From contig NZ_SKCJ01000002.1 of assembly GCF_005434975.1 (NCBI RefSeq), forward strand, positions 992,001-1,056,000: a stretch of 64,000 bases of DNA. Reading direction: 5' to 3'. A model generated the notes under the pieces. The model was given only the letters and a program-made list of their open reading frames with translations, was not told the origin of the DNA and did no database searches. Positions within the stretch are counted from its first letter, which is position 1. Every line of letters begins with the position of its first letter. Of the stretch, positions 56,548 through 64,000 are shown in pieces. Both the position numbers and the translations under genes were made by a program. This DNA comes from Parerythrobacter lutipelagi (lineage in GTDB: Bacteria > Pseudomonadota > Alphaproteobacteria > Sphingomonadales > Sphingomonadaceae).

Positions 56548-57444
56548 ATGGCGCCGACATCATCCCGGCGCTCGAGCAATTCTCGCCGGGTCCAGTATTC
56601 CGTTTTCACAGGTTACGTGCTGGCCACGATTGGCGCCGTTACCGGTGCCGTTTTGCTTGGCCTTTCGCTGTACAATCCTGACACGATGAGCGGGACACGC
56701 ACGGTCGCGAGCGATGTTGTCGGGCCTGTCGGTGAAGCATCGGCCGAAGGGCGGATTGCTGGTCAGGGTTTTTTCGAGAGTATCGGCGGATATTTTCGGG
56801 CCGGACAACAGAACGCAGATCTCAAGAGAGAAGTGGAACTTGCGCGCATCCGCCTCGCAGAAGCTGAGGACGTGAAGGCCGAGAATGCGCGGCTCAAGGC
56901 ATTGCTCTGTCTGTCAGACAGCGAAGTCGAGCCGGTGGCCGTTACGCGCCTCATCGGTTCAACGGCTTCCAGCACACGCAGGTTCGGTTATATCGGCGCT
57001 GGCCGATCGAAAGGGATCACGGTCGGCATGCCGGTTCGCAGCCCGCGCGGTGTCGTCGGCAGGGTACTGGAAGTCGGCTCGTCCACCTCAAGGATCCTGC
57101 TGTTGACCGACAGTCAGAGTGTGCTGCCTGTTCGTCTGGCGAGCGCCGACCGGGAGGCAACGGCTTTCGCCGAAGGCCGCGGAGACGGACGAATCCAGAT
57201 CCGGCTGATCAACCTTGGCATCAATCCGCTGCGAGAGGGGGATGTCCTCGTGACAAGCGGTGCCGGGGGCTATTACCATCCTGGAATTGCCGTCGCCATT
57301 GTCAGTAAGGTTACCAGTGATGGCGCCCTTGCGCGCCCGATTAGCGATCCTGCCGCCACGGGTTACGTATCGGTCGAGCCAATTTGGCAGCCCGAAGCGG
57401 TCGACAGCGCCGCGCAACCGGTCGAACAAAGCATTTCCAACTAA
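56548..57444 (+). CDS. mreC: MreC rod-shape-determining protein
   Basis: MreC links MreB to the wall synthases on the periplasmic side. The 298-residue product has a short cytoplasmic start, one membrane helix (about 27-48), a coiled coil (about 85-115) and the beta-rich domain with GVVGRVLEVGSSTSRILLLTD near residue 168 and VTSGAGGYYHPGIAVAIVSKV near 232. Length is typical. It is 19 bp after mreB with GGGAGG ahead of the ATG. Its stop overlaps mreD as TAATG. Confidence 0.95.
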   Translation: MAPTSSRRSSNSRRVQYSVFTGYVLATIGAVTGAVLLGLSLYNPDTMSGTRTVASDVVGPVGEASAEGRIAGQGFFESIGGYFRAGQQNADLKREVELARIRLAEAEDVKAENARLKALLCLSDSEVEPVAVTRLIGSTASSTRRFGYIGAGRSKGITVGMPVRSPRGVVGRVLEVGSSTSRILLLTDSQSVLPVRLASADREATAFAEGRGDGRIQIRLINLGINPLREGDVLVTSGAGGYYHPGIAVAIVSKVTSDGALARPISDPAATGYVSVEPIWQPEAVDSAAQPVEQSISN

Positions 57445-57998
57445 TGGAACGGGTCGACCGGAACTCACGCCGAGATGCTTACGGAAGCCGGATCAATCGG
57501 ACTCCGTCGACGACTCTGGTGTTTCTGGTACCGATCATTTCGACCATGCTCGCATCGTTGGTCCCGGTCTTCTTCATTAGCGGTGCGTTGCCATACATCC
57601 CTCCGCTTGGCTTCATGGTCCTGATGTCGTGGTGTTTCGTGCGACCAGGCATATTTCCGGTCTGGATCGGCTTCCCGCTCGGCTTGTTCGATGACCTGTT
57701 CAGCGGTCAGCCATTCGGGTCCGCTATTTTGCTATGGTCCGTGGCGATGATAGCGATCGAGATCATAGAAGCGCGCTTTCCATGGCGCAATTTCCTGCAG
57801 GATTGGCTGACTTTGACCGGGTTTCTAGCGGTCTACATATTTGCGACGGCAATCCTTTCAGGAACTGATCTGGATTGGCCGGTGCTTCTGGCTCTTTTGC
57901 CGCAAATCCTGATTTCAATCATCCTGTTACCTGTGCTCGCGCGTATGGTCGCCCGCCTGGACAGGCTGCGCCTTACTCGCTTCAGAACGGTGCGCTGA
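57444..57998 (+). CDS. mreD: MreD rod-shape-determining protein
   Basis: MreD is the small integral membrane component of the elongasome. The 184-residue product has five to six hydrophobic helices, with RPGIFPVWIGFPLGLFDDLF near residue 65, the conserved GLxxD segment of the family. The ATG at 57444 overlaps mreC; the frame opens at 57384 inside mreC. The stop overlaps mrdA as TGATG. Confidence 0.9.
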   Translation: MERVDRNSRRDAYGSRINRTPSTTLVFLVPIISTMLASLVPVFFISGALPYIPPLGFMVLMSWCFVRPGIFPVWIGFPLGLFDDLFSGQPFGSAILLWSVAMIAIEIIEARFPWRNFLQDWLTLTGFLAVYIFATAILSGTDLDWPVLLALLPQILISIILLPVLARMVARLDRLRLTRFRTVR

Positions 57999-60049
57999 TG
58001 GCCCGCCGCAAGAAGCCCGCGCCTCCGGTCAATCTTTCGATCTTGCAGAACCGTTTTGCGCGCCGCAGCTTTGTCGTCGGCGCCGTCGGGGCCGGCGTCG
58101 GCACTCTTCTGGCGGCGCGCATGGCTTATATCGCGATCGCGGAGAACGAGAAGTACGAGACTGAATCCGAGAGCAATCGAGTCAATCTTTCGCTGATCCC
58201 GCCTCGTCGCGGTTGGATTCTCGACCGCAATGGCGCTCCGCTCGCTTCGAATCGGGCCGATTTCCGGGTCGACATCATTCCCGAGCGGATGGCCAATCCG
58301 GACAGGACGATTGATCAGCTGGGGAGCATTCTGACGCTCGACGCGGCGAAAGTGCAGGACCTCAAAGACAAGGTTGCATCGACGCGCGGGTTCCAGCCAC
58401 TGGAAGTGGCGACCGGTCTCGATTTCGAGGAATTTGCGGCGATCAGCTTGCGGGTGCCGGAAATGCCCGGCGTCATTCCGCAGCGGGGATTTTCGCGGTT
58501 TTACCCGACGGGCCCGACTGTCGGGCACTTGATTGGCTATGTCGGTCCTGCCTCGGCCGAAGAATACGAACTCGACCGCAATCCGCTTCTCGTCACACCC
58601 GGTTACAAGATCGGCAAAGACGGGCTGGAGAAGCAGTTCGAGCAGCGTCTGCGCGGTGTACCGGGTGCCCGCCGGGTCGAGGTAACCGCGTCTGGACGGA
58701 TTGTCCGCGATCTGGATACGCGCGAGGATATTCAGGGCGAAGCGGTCAAATTGACCATCGATGGCCCGCTCCAGGATTATGCCGCCCGCCGTATCGGGCT
58801 CGAATCCGGTTCGGTTGTCGTGATGGATTGCGAGACCGGTGATGTGCTGTGCATGGCCTCGATGCCGAGTTTCGATCCTAACAGCTTCTCAGACGGGATT
58901 GGCCGCGTGGAATACGCGATGCTGCGCGATGACGAGCGCGTGCCGCTGCGCAACAAGGTTCTGAAAGGTCTCTACCCACCGGGCTCTACTGTGAAACCGA
59001 TGGTTTCGATGGCTTTCCTCGAACAGGGGATCGATCCGGAAGAAACCGTTTTTTGCGGTGGCGGCTTGCGCGTCGGCAATCGGGTCTTCGGGTGCTGGAA
59101 TCGCCGCGGTCATGGCGCGGTGAATATGGCCAAGGGCATTTACCAGAGCTGCGATGTCTATTTCTATTCGATGGCACAGCGCGTTGGCATGGACCCGATT
59201 GCAGCCATGGCCCGGCGCTGCGGTATGGGACAGGAATTCCCGCTTCCCGTGATCAGCCAATTCTATGGCACGGTCCCGGATCCGGCATGGAAGCTGCAGA
59301 AATACGGTCGTGACTGGGCCGCCTTCGATACTGTCAACGCAACCATCGGCCAAGGATATATGCTGGCCAACCCGTTGCAGCTTGCGGTGATGTCAGCCCG
59401 AATCGCGACCGGTCAGCAAGTCATGCCGCGGTTGCTTGCCAGACCCCAGAAGCCCGATTTCCGGAAGTTTGATTTTCCCACCGAGCAGAAGGCATACATT
59501 CGCCAGGCCATGAGCGATGTGGTCAACGGGCCGGGAACCGCCGGACGCGGGCGATTGCCGTTCGATGATATTAAGATCGCCGGCAAGACCGGAACCGCGC
59601 AGGTTGTCTCGCTGTCCAAATCGGACGGACGCACCGGTCCGTGGAAGTATCGCGACCACGGTTTGTTCATCTTCTTCGCCCCGTTCGACAAGCCGAAATA
59701 CGCTGGCGCAGTGGTTATCGAGCATGGCGGTGGCTCCGGCGCAGCGTACCCCGTCGCGCGCGACGTCACGACATTTTTGTTCGATGCGCAGAAAGGTCTC
59801 GACGCACTCAAAGCGTTGGAAGAGCAATGGGGCGGAAACGCGCGGGAACGTCTCGACCGAAAGTATCTTGCCTATGCGGCGGCCGCAGGAGAAGAAGTGC
59901 CGCCTGTGCCGAAACGCGAGTCCGAGATATTCGACCGGGTCGATGCGGAAGCCCGCGCGGAAGCCGAAGCGCCCGCAACCGAAGCGAGCGATGCCGCAGA
60001 AAACCGGTCGCAAAACGTTGATTCCTCTCCGGTTGATCAACAGCCGTGA
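57998..60049 (+). CDS. mrdA: Penicillin-binding protein 2 (elongasome transpeptidase)
   Basis: PBP2 cross-links new peptidoglycan along the side wall. The 683-residue product has one N-terminal membrane helix (about 25-48), a pedestal domain starting PRRGWILDRNG, and the transpeptidase domain with the catalytic STVK at S330, the SCD (SxD/N) motif at about residue 385 and KTGTAQ at K530. A C-terminal tail of about 60 residues is rich in Glu, Ala and Arg. Its start overlaps mreD and its stop overlaps rodA. Confidence 0.96.
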   Translation: MARRKKPAPPVNLSILQNRFARRSFVVGAVGAGVGTLLAARMAYIAIAENEKYETESESNRVNLSLIPPRRGWILDRNGAPLASNRADFRVDIIPERMANPDRTIDQLGSILTLDAAKVQDLKDKVASTRGFQPLEVATGLDFEEFAAISLRVPEMPGVIPQRGFSRFYPTGPTVGHLIGYVGPASAEEYELDRNPLLVTPGYKIGKDGLEKQFEQRLRGVPGARRVEVTASGRIVRDLDTREDIQGEAVKLTIDGPLQDYAARRIGLESGSVVVMDCETGDVLCMASMPSFDPNSFSDGIGRVEYAMLRDDERVPLRNKVLKGLYPPGSTVKPMVSMAFLEQGIDPEETVFCGGGLRVGNRVFGCWNRRGHGAVNMAKGIYQSCDVYFYSMAQRVGMDPIAAMARRCGMGQEFPLPVISQFYGTVPDPAWKLQKYGRDWAAFDTVNATIGQGYMLANPLQLAVMSARIATGQQVMPRLLARPQKPDFRKFDFPTEQKAYIRQAMSDVVNGPGTAGRGRLPFDDIKIAGKTGTAQVVSLSKSDGRTGPWKYRDHGLFIFFAPFDKPKYAGAVVIEHGGGSGAAYPVARDVTTFLFDAQKGLDALKALEEQWGGNARERLDRKYLAYAAAAGEEVPPVPKRESEIFDRVDAEARAEAEAPATEASDAAENRSQNVDSSPVDQQP

Positions 60050-61158
60050 ACTCGCTCGTCCCAGCTCCCATCGCACGGCAGCCGTGGCAGATGTTGATCC
60101 CGCTGTTTCTGCTCGTCGGGTTCGGCGCCGCAGTGCTCTTCTCCGCAGCGGGCGGCAATATGCAGCCATTCGCGGCCTCGCACCTGATGCGCTTCGGCGT
60201 GTTTCTGTTAATGGCATTCGCGATGGTCCCGTTCGGGCGGCCCGTCGTACAGTTCATGGCCTATCCGGTTTACGGGCTTGTACTCATCTTGCTGATCGCC
60301 GTCGAAGCGATTGGCGCTATGGGCGGCGGCAGCCAGCGCTGGCTCGAGCTTGGCTTCATTCGGATCCAGCCTTCGGAATTGATGAAGCCGGCCATCGTGC
60401 TGGCGTTGGCGCATTTCTACCAGTCGCTTCCGGCGGGCATGATCAACTCGTGGCGAGCAATCGTGCCTGCGGGCGGCTTGTTGCTGCTTCCCATGGGTTT
60501 GGTCCTGCTCCAGCCGGATTTGGGTACTTCGCTTGCGATTGCCTTCGGCGGGGTCGTGGTCATGTTTCTGGCCGGCTTGCCGATGCGCTGGTTCGTCGCG
60601 GGCGGTGCGGCTGCGGCAGTTGCCGTCCCGCTGGCGTTCTTTTTTGGCCTGAAGGAATACCAGCAACGCCGGGTTACGACCTTTCTTGATCCGGAAAGCG
60701 ATCCGCTCGGTTCCGGCTATCATATAACCCAATCGAAGATCGCGATCGGTTCTGGCGGGATCAATGGCAAGGGCTTCAACGAAGGGTCGCAAAGCCATCT
60801 CAATTACCTGCCAGAACCGCATACCGATTTTGTCTTCGCCACCATGGCGGAGGAATGGGGCCTGTTGGGCGGGCTCTTCGTGCTGGTTGTTTTCGGCATG
60901 ATCCTTGGCTGGGGGCTACGAGTGGCATCTGCCTCCAATGACCGCTTCTCGCGGCTGCTGGCGGCCGGCATGGTCGCGACAATCTTCTTCTATGTCGCCA
61001 TCAATCTGATGATGGTGATGGGGCTCGCGCCGGTTGTCGGCATCCCGCTGCCGTTCATGAGCCATGGCGGATCGTCGATGATGACCAACATGATCTGTAT
61101 CGGCACGTTGATGATGGTGAACCGCTGGAACCGCCAGAAACGTGGCATTGTAGGCTGA
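60046..61158 (+). CDS. rodA: RodA peptidoglycan polymerase
   Basis: RodA is the SEDS-family glycosyltransferase that works with PBP2. The 370-residue product has about ten membrane helices. Hallmarks are GGGSQRWLELGFIRIQPSELMKPAIVLALA near residue 86 and GSGGINGKGFNEGSQSHLNYLPEPHTDFVFATMAEEWG near residue 235, which includes the catalytic aspartate region. A C-terminal PLPFMSHGGSSMM block is also present. It starts with GTG at 60046 overlapping mrdA. Confidence 0.96.
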   Translation: MNSLVPAPIARQPWQMLIPLFLLVGFGAAVLFSAAGGNMQPFAASHLMRFGVFLLMAFAMVPFGRPVVQFMAYPVYGLVLILLIAVEAIGAMGGGSQRWLELGFIRIQPSELMKPAIVLALAHFYQSLPAGMINSWRAIVPAGGLLLLPMGLVLLQPDLGTSLAIAFGGVVVMFLAGLPMRWFVAGGAAAAVAVPLAFFFGLKEYQQRRVTTFLDPESDPLGSGYHITQSKIAIGSGGINGKGFNEGSQSHLNYLPEPHTDFVFATMAEEWGLLGGLFVLVVFGMILGWGLRVASASNDRFSRLLAAGMVATIFFYVAINLMMVMGLAPVVGIPLPFMSHGGSSMMTNMICIGTLMMVNRWNRQKRGIVG

Positions 61159-61232
61159 TGAGCTTTCCCTGAATGCTGTCCCGAACTGCGCTCGGCCCCA
61201 TTGTCCGGGCAATGGGGGCTAGGGAGAAGCAA

Positions 61233-62150
61233 GTGCGCTATCTAATCGGATCAACGGGTCTCGTTGTCGCCTGTATCATATGGATTTCCCCTGTTGTTGC
61301 TCCGGACACATTGGCCGGCACGGCACGTGCGGAGGTTCCGAGGGAGGAAATTAACGAAATCATCGCAGCGATTGACCGGGTCGTGAAATACAGCCCGAAT
61401 TACGGGCGACTGCTGAGTTCCGGCACCCCGAACATGGATCAGGCCCGGGCAGACCTTGAGGCATTCCGCTCCGAAATGCAGGCGGAGATTACGCAAGACT
61501 TGATAGCAAAGGCGAACGACCCCTCGGAGCGCAGACTGGTTAGCCTGAAAGCAAGCGCGAACCGTTTTGCGGAAGGCTATCAGAGAGATCTAGCCGCCGC
61601 TGATCTGGACCGGGCAAAGGAATATGGCCGCTCCGGCCCGATCTTTATGCGGTACATGTCATTTGTTGCAGCCCGGGAGAAGCTGGCTCTTCTGCGGAAA
61701 GTCTACGGAGACACACCGGAAATCGCAGCCGCGACCGCTGCTTCGGACAGCGCTTTTGCCAAGCTTGGCGATTTCGCGGCGGTCGAGAGCCAAGCTGCCG
61801 ATGTGACACAAGCCCGAATAGCGCGGAACCGGTTGGAACCGGCGATACGATCCGACGCAGCGCTGGGGCAACAATTCGCCCGGGCCTTTGAAAACAGCTT
61901 CTTGAATACAGAGAAGGCCAAGGTGCTGAAAGTTAATTTGATTTCGAGCGGTTGGTCGGTCGAACGCAATGAGATTACGGGGATCATCCTCCTGCGGTAT
62001 CAATATGCCTCACTCGGTCTGAAAGGGTCCGACGGAACTTGCTATTCGGCTCAGGCCCGGTTTGAACAGAAGCATCAGGGCGGCGGCTCCTACGGGTCGA
62101 CATACTACCGCTCCGGCGGCCCTGCCGAGATGCTGTGCGAAAATATCTGA
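61233..62150 (+). CDS. Exported protein of unknown function
   Basis: The 305-residue product has a signal-like N-terminus (VRYLIGSTGLVVACIIWISP) followed by a helical part (about 40-210) and a C-terminal region with CYSAQARFEQKHQGGG. Cys residues near the end may form a disulfide. No domain is recognised. The GTG at 61233 follows AGGGAG with a 6-bp gap; an ATG at 61212 and the frame start at 61173 are alternatives. It lies after rodA, and a hairpin follows it. Confidence 0.65.
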   Translation: MRYLIGSTGLVVACIIWISPVVAPDTLAGTARAEVPREEINEIIAAIDRVVKYSPNYGRLLSSGTPNMDQARADLEAFRSEMQAEITQDLIAKANDPSERRLVSLKASANRFAEGYQRDLAAADLDRAKEYGRSGPIFMRYMSFVAAREKLALLRKVYGDTPEIAAATAASDSAFAKLGDFAAVESQAADVTQARIARNRLEPAIRSDAALGQQFARAFENSFLNTEKAKVLKVNLISSGWSVERNEITGIILLRYQYASLGLKGSDGTCYSAQARFEQKHQGGGSYGSTYYRSGGPAEMLCENI

Positions 62151-62187
62151 AGGCGCGAAATGCCCTGACGGTCGTAACGGGCAAATA

Positions 62188-62212
62188 GACCCTTCTCATG
62201 ACGAGAAGGGTC
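62188..62212. other. Perfect 10-bp hairpin before tRNA-Lys
   Basis: Arms GACCCTTCTC and GAGAAGGGTC close a 5-nt loop. It lies 38 bp after the exported-protein stop and 56 bp before the tRNA. There is no T run, so it may end the upstream transcript in a Rho-independent manner only weakly, or insulate the tRNA. Confidence 0.5.
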
Positions 62213-62268
62213 GCTATATGCAGCGCCTTCCGAACGCCTCGCGATTCGGGTGCGCTGTTTTCCAGTGC

Positions 62269-62344
<76 letters not shown>

Positions 62345-62403
62345 CCCTTCCCCATTCCTGCAATACCCGCTAACCGCGCCGCAATTGATTTGCGGAGTGA
62401 TTG

Positions 62404-62826
62404 ATGGCGCGTTTTCTGATTGTCGAAGCCCGGTTCTACGACCACCTCAACGATATGCTGATCGCCGGAGCGCGCAGCGCGCTTGAAGCTGCGGGGCACG
62501 AGGTCGAGGTTCTCACTGTGCCGGGTGCGCTGGAGATACCCGGTGCGATTGCCACGGTTGTGGAGAGCGGCAGATTCGACGGGTTCGTTGCGATAGGAGT
62601 CGTGATTCGCGGCGAGACCTACCATTTCGAGATCGTGGCCGGTGAGAGCGCGCGCGGTATCCTGGCGCTGACGATGGATGGTATTGCGATCGGGAACGGT
62701 ATCCTGACGGTCGAGAATGAGGAGCAGGCAATCGTTCGTGCTGACCCCAAACAGAAGAACAAGGGCGGTGAAGCGGCTCAGGCTGCGGTCGCCCTGCTCG
62801 ATTTGCAGTCGCGTTATTCCGGCTAG
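62404..62826 (+). CDS. ribH: 6,7-dimethyl-8-ribityllumazine synthase
   Basis: RibH makes the riboflavin precursor lumazine from the ribityl-pyrimidine and dihydroxybutanone phosphate. The 140-residue product has [20 protein letters not shown] near the start, [11 protein letters not shown] with the substrate-binding GALEIP, and [21 protein letters not shown] near residue 65. It has the short form. The ATG at 62404 is preferred over TTG at 62401. The stop shares CTAG with the convergent gene. No other riboflavin genes are nearby. Confidence 0.93.
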   Translation: MARFLIVEARFYDHLNDMLIAGARSALEAAGHEVEVLTVPGALEIPGAIATVVESGRFDGFVAIGVVIRGETYHFEIVAGESARGILALTMDGIAIGNGILTVENEEQAIVRADPKQKNKGGEAAQAAVALLDLQSRYSG

Positions 62827-63908
62827 GGTGCGGGATCGCTCAGACCTGAAAGGTTGAGCGGTGTGTACTCGCCGATGGCGAGTTGCTCGAACACGCCGAT
62901 CCCTTGTTGACCATCCGGTCCGGTGACGCGGCAGACCATCTGCACATGGAGGTTATCAGGCCTCAGCGGGTCGACCGAATTCAGTTCGATGTCCTCGCGC
63001 TCCACTTCGAGCGTGCCGTGGTCGAGTCCATGGTTCCATCTGGGTGAAGTGTAGCCAAGCCCGCGCATCTGGAAGCGCCCGATCGGCTCGAATGCGAATT
63101 GCTCGTCGCCGATAGTCAGAACTGCCCCGCCGCCCGGCCAACGCGTGCCAGCCTCCAGCGGCGCAACCATGGCTGCATCGTGCACATCAGTGAAGGCTTC
63201 CGGACCGTTTCCATCAGGTGCAATCACAGCGCGTGTGTTCCAGGCAGTGCCATCAGCATGAGCGTTGAGGTGGAAGAACAGGCTGCGATCAGGCAAATTT
63301 ACCGGGGTCCATTGCCAAAAGAATTGCGGCACGGCCGAGCCACCTGATAATTGCGGATCGGCTGCTCCGACCGGGCGGACACCCCAGCTACGATCGCGCG
63401 TTCCCGAAGTCCCCGCAACGACATCCCGGCGCTGCCCGTCGATCTCGATCCAGCCCTGGTAATGCCCGTTCTGGGTCATGCGGGTGTAGTCCATCACCGT
63501 GCGCGGACCGAGACGCCACGTGAAACGCGGCTCCTCGATCGGGAACGCCCGTCCGGTGAAGGTCAGGTCTGCCGCAAGCCCCTCGCCTTCGACCACGACA
63601 CGCAGCTTGTGCAGCGCTTCGACCACTTCGATGCGTATCGGACCGCAAGAAAGGTCCATCCTCTCCATGCCGAGTTTTCGACTGGCGTGAACGCAATGCT
63701 GGGTCCCGTCGCGGACTACGCAGAAATGGGCATCCGCAACATCGAGGTGCGGATAGACACCGAATGCGACAGCGAAAAAATCCTCTCCGTCAGGGCCGTA
63801 GCCGTTGAAGAAATAGCGATCGTAGAAATTTCTATCCGTACCCGCGAAGGCAACCGGCTCCGGTGTCTGGTGGAGCGGATAATCGTCACCCCTGCTAATC
63901 GCCATCAT
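62823..63908 (-). CDS. Lipocalin-like DUF7064/DUF7065-type protein
   Basis: The 361-residue cytoplasmic-looking protein has two beta-rich halves. Blocks such as [13 protein letters not shown] near residue 170 and [23 protein letters not shown] near 34 resemble the calycin-like proteins now split into DUF7064 and DUF7065, and distantly the hydroxyneurosporene synthase CrtC fold. Enzyme activity is not known. AGGAG precedes the ATG at 63908, which overlaps the stop of the next gene. Family call is by resemblance only. Confidence 0.65.
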   Translation of the reverse strand: MMAISRGDDYPLHQTPEPVAFAGTDRNFYDRYFFNGYGPDGEDFFAVAFGVYPHLDVADAHFCVVRDGTQHCVHASRKLGMERMDLSCGPIRIEVVEALHKLRVVVEGEGLAADLTFTGRAFPIEEPRFTWRLGPRTVMDYTRMTQNGHYQGWIEIDGQRRDVVAGTSGTRDRSWGVRPVGAADPQLSGGSAVPQFFWQWTPVNLPDRSLFFHLNAHADGTAWNTRAVIAPDGNGPEAFTDVHDAAMVAPLEAGTRWPGGGAVLTIGDEQFAFEPIGRFQMRGLGYTSPRWNHGLDHGTLEVEREDIELNSVDPLRPDNLHVQMVCRVTGPDGQQGIGVFEQLAIGEYTPLNLSGLSDPAP

Positions 63909-64000
63909 GCTCTCTCCTTCAATGCGTTGAGGCTGCCATGCTCAAGTGCAAGGCTGCAGGCCCCGCGCGCCATCGAGAGGAAGTTCGCATCCCCCCGTTC
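63905..64000 (-). CDS. C-terminal end of an unidentified gene (cut by window edge)
   Basis: Only 31 codons are visible, ending SLNALKERA, with a stop that overlaps the next gene as ATGA. The sequence (ERGDANFLSMARGACSLA) is consistent with the end of an aminoglycoside-phosphotransferase-like protein, a frequent neighbour of DUF7064/DUF7065 genes, but too little is visible to be sure. Confidence 0.5.
   Translation of the reverse strand, partial: ERGDANFLSMARGACSLALEHGSLNALKERA

Overview
The window reads as chromosomal DNA of a GC-rich alphaproteobacterium, most likely Sphingomonadales and probably the Erythrobacteraceae (Erythrobacter, Qipengyuania, Altererythrobacter and relatives). This rests on the gene order grpE-hrcA / rph-rdgB-hemW / gshB-yraN-rsmI-LpoA-like, split glycyl-tRNA synthetase (glyQ, glyS), a PEP-CTERM protein, a MoxR ATPase with a CoxE-like VWA partner, and many lineage-typical DUF proteins. 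No rRNA, CRISPR array, IS element or prophage is visible. Nearly every base is coding, and many neighbouring genes overlap by ATGA, GTGA or TGATG, so translational coupling is common.

Layout. 1-10.3 kb: a truncated DUF885 hydrolase, grpE and hrcA on the minus strand; rph, rdgB, hemW and a XerC-type recombinase on plus; a secreted TonB-C-like protein, gshB, yraN and rsmI on minus. 10.3-18.4 kb: an LpoA-like lipoprotein, parE with a small membrane protein, and a MoxR ATPase/VWA pair split by a cytosolic chemoreceptor gene, then DUF817. 18.4-21.3 kb: a coupled minus-strand operon of a DOMON-like protein, a NamZ/DUF1343 protein and a JmjC/cupin oxygenase. 21.4-30.2 kb: tyrS, a PilZ protein, an MFS exporter, cysK, two tandem DUF4139 proteins, a secreted protein of unknown function and a dienelactone hydrolase.

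30.4-41 kb (minus, apart from one methyltransferase): hisI, a MerR/LiuR-like regulator with a matching operator, an acyl-CoA dehydrogenase, a ComF protein, ppdK, glyS and glyQ. 41-45 kb: a small cassette (52-aa membrane peptide, 64-aa XRE regulator, four-helix membrane protein) behind an operator-rich region, then three tandem TraB/GumN proteins. 45-50 kb: rplY, pth, a decayed P-loop kinase gene, an SDR with a Tat-like signal, a PEP-CTERM protein behind a sigma-54 promoter, and a TPR lipoprotein. 50-55.3 kb: ychF, DUF1206, a glutaredoxin-MauE fusion under a CsoR-type operator, a lipoprotein and mutL. 55.5-64 kb: the cell-shape operon mreB-mreC-mreD-mrdA-rodA, an exported protein of unknown function, tRNA-Lys(CUU), ribH, a lipocalin-like protein and the last codons of another gene.

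The most interesting points are regulatory or architectural. They are the sigma-54 promoter of the PEP-CTERM gene, the CsoR-type palindrome overlapping the start region of the glutaredoxin-MauE gene, the operator array ahead of the XRE cassette, the LiuR-like operator, a TonB-receptor-like motif inside a DUF4139 protein, the triple TraB/GumN array, and the frameshifted kinase remnant. No wholly new defence or metabolic system can be claimed from sequence alone.
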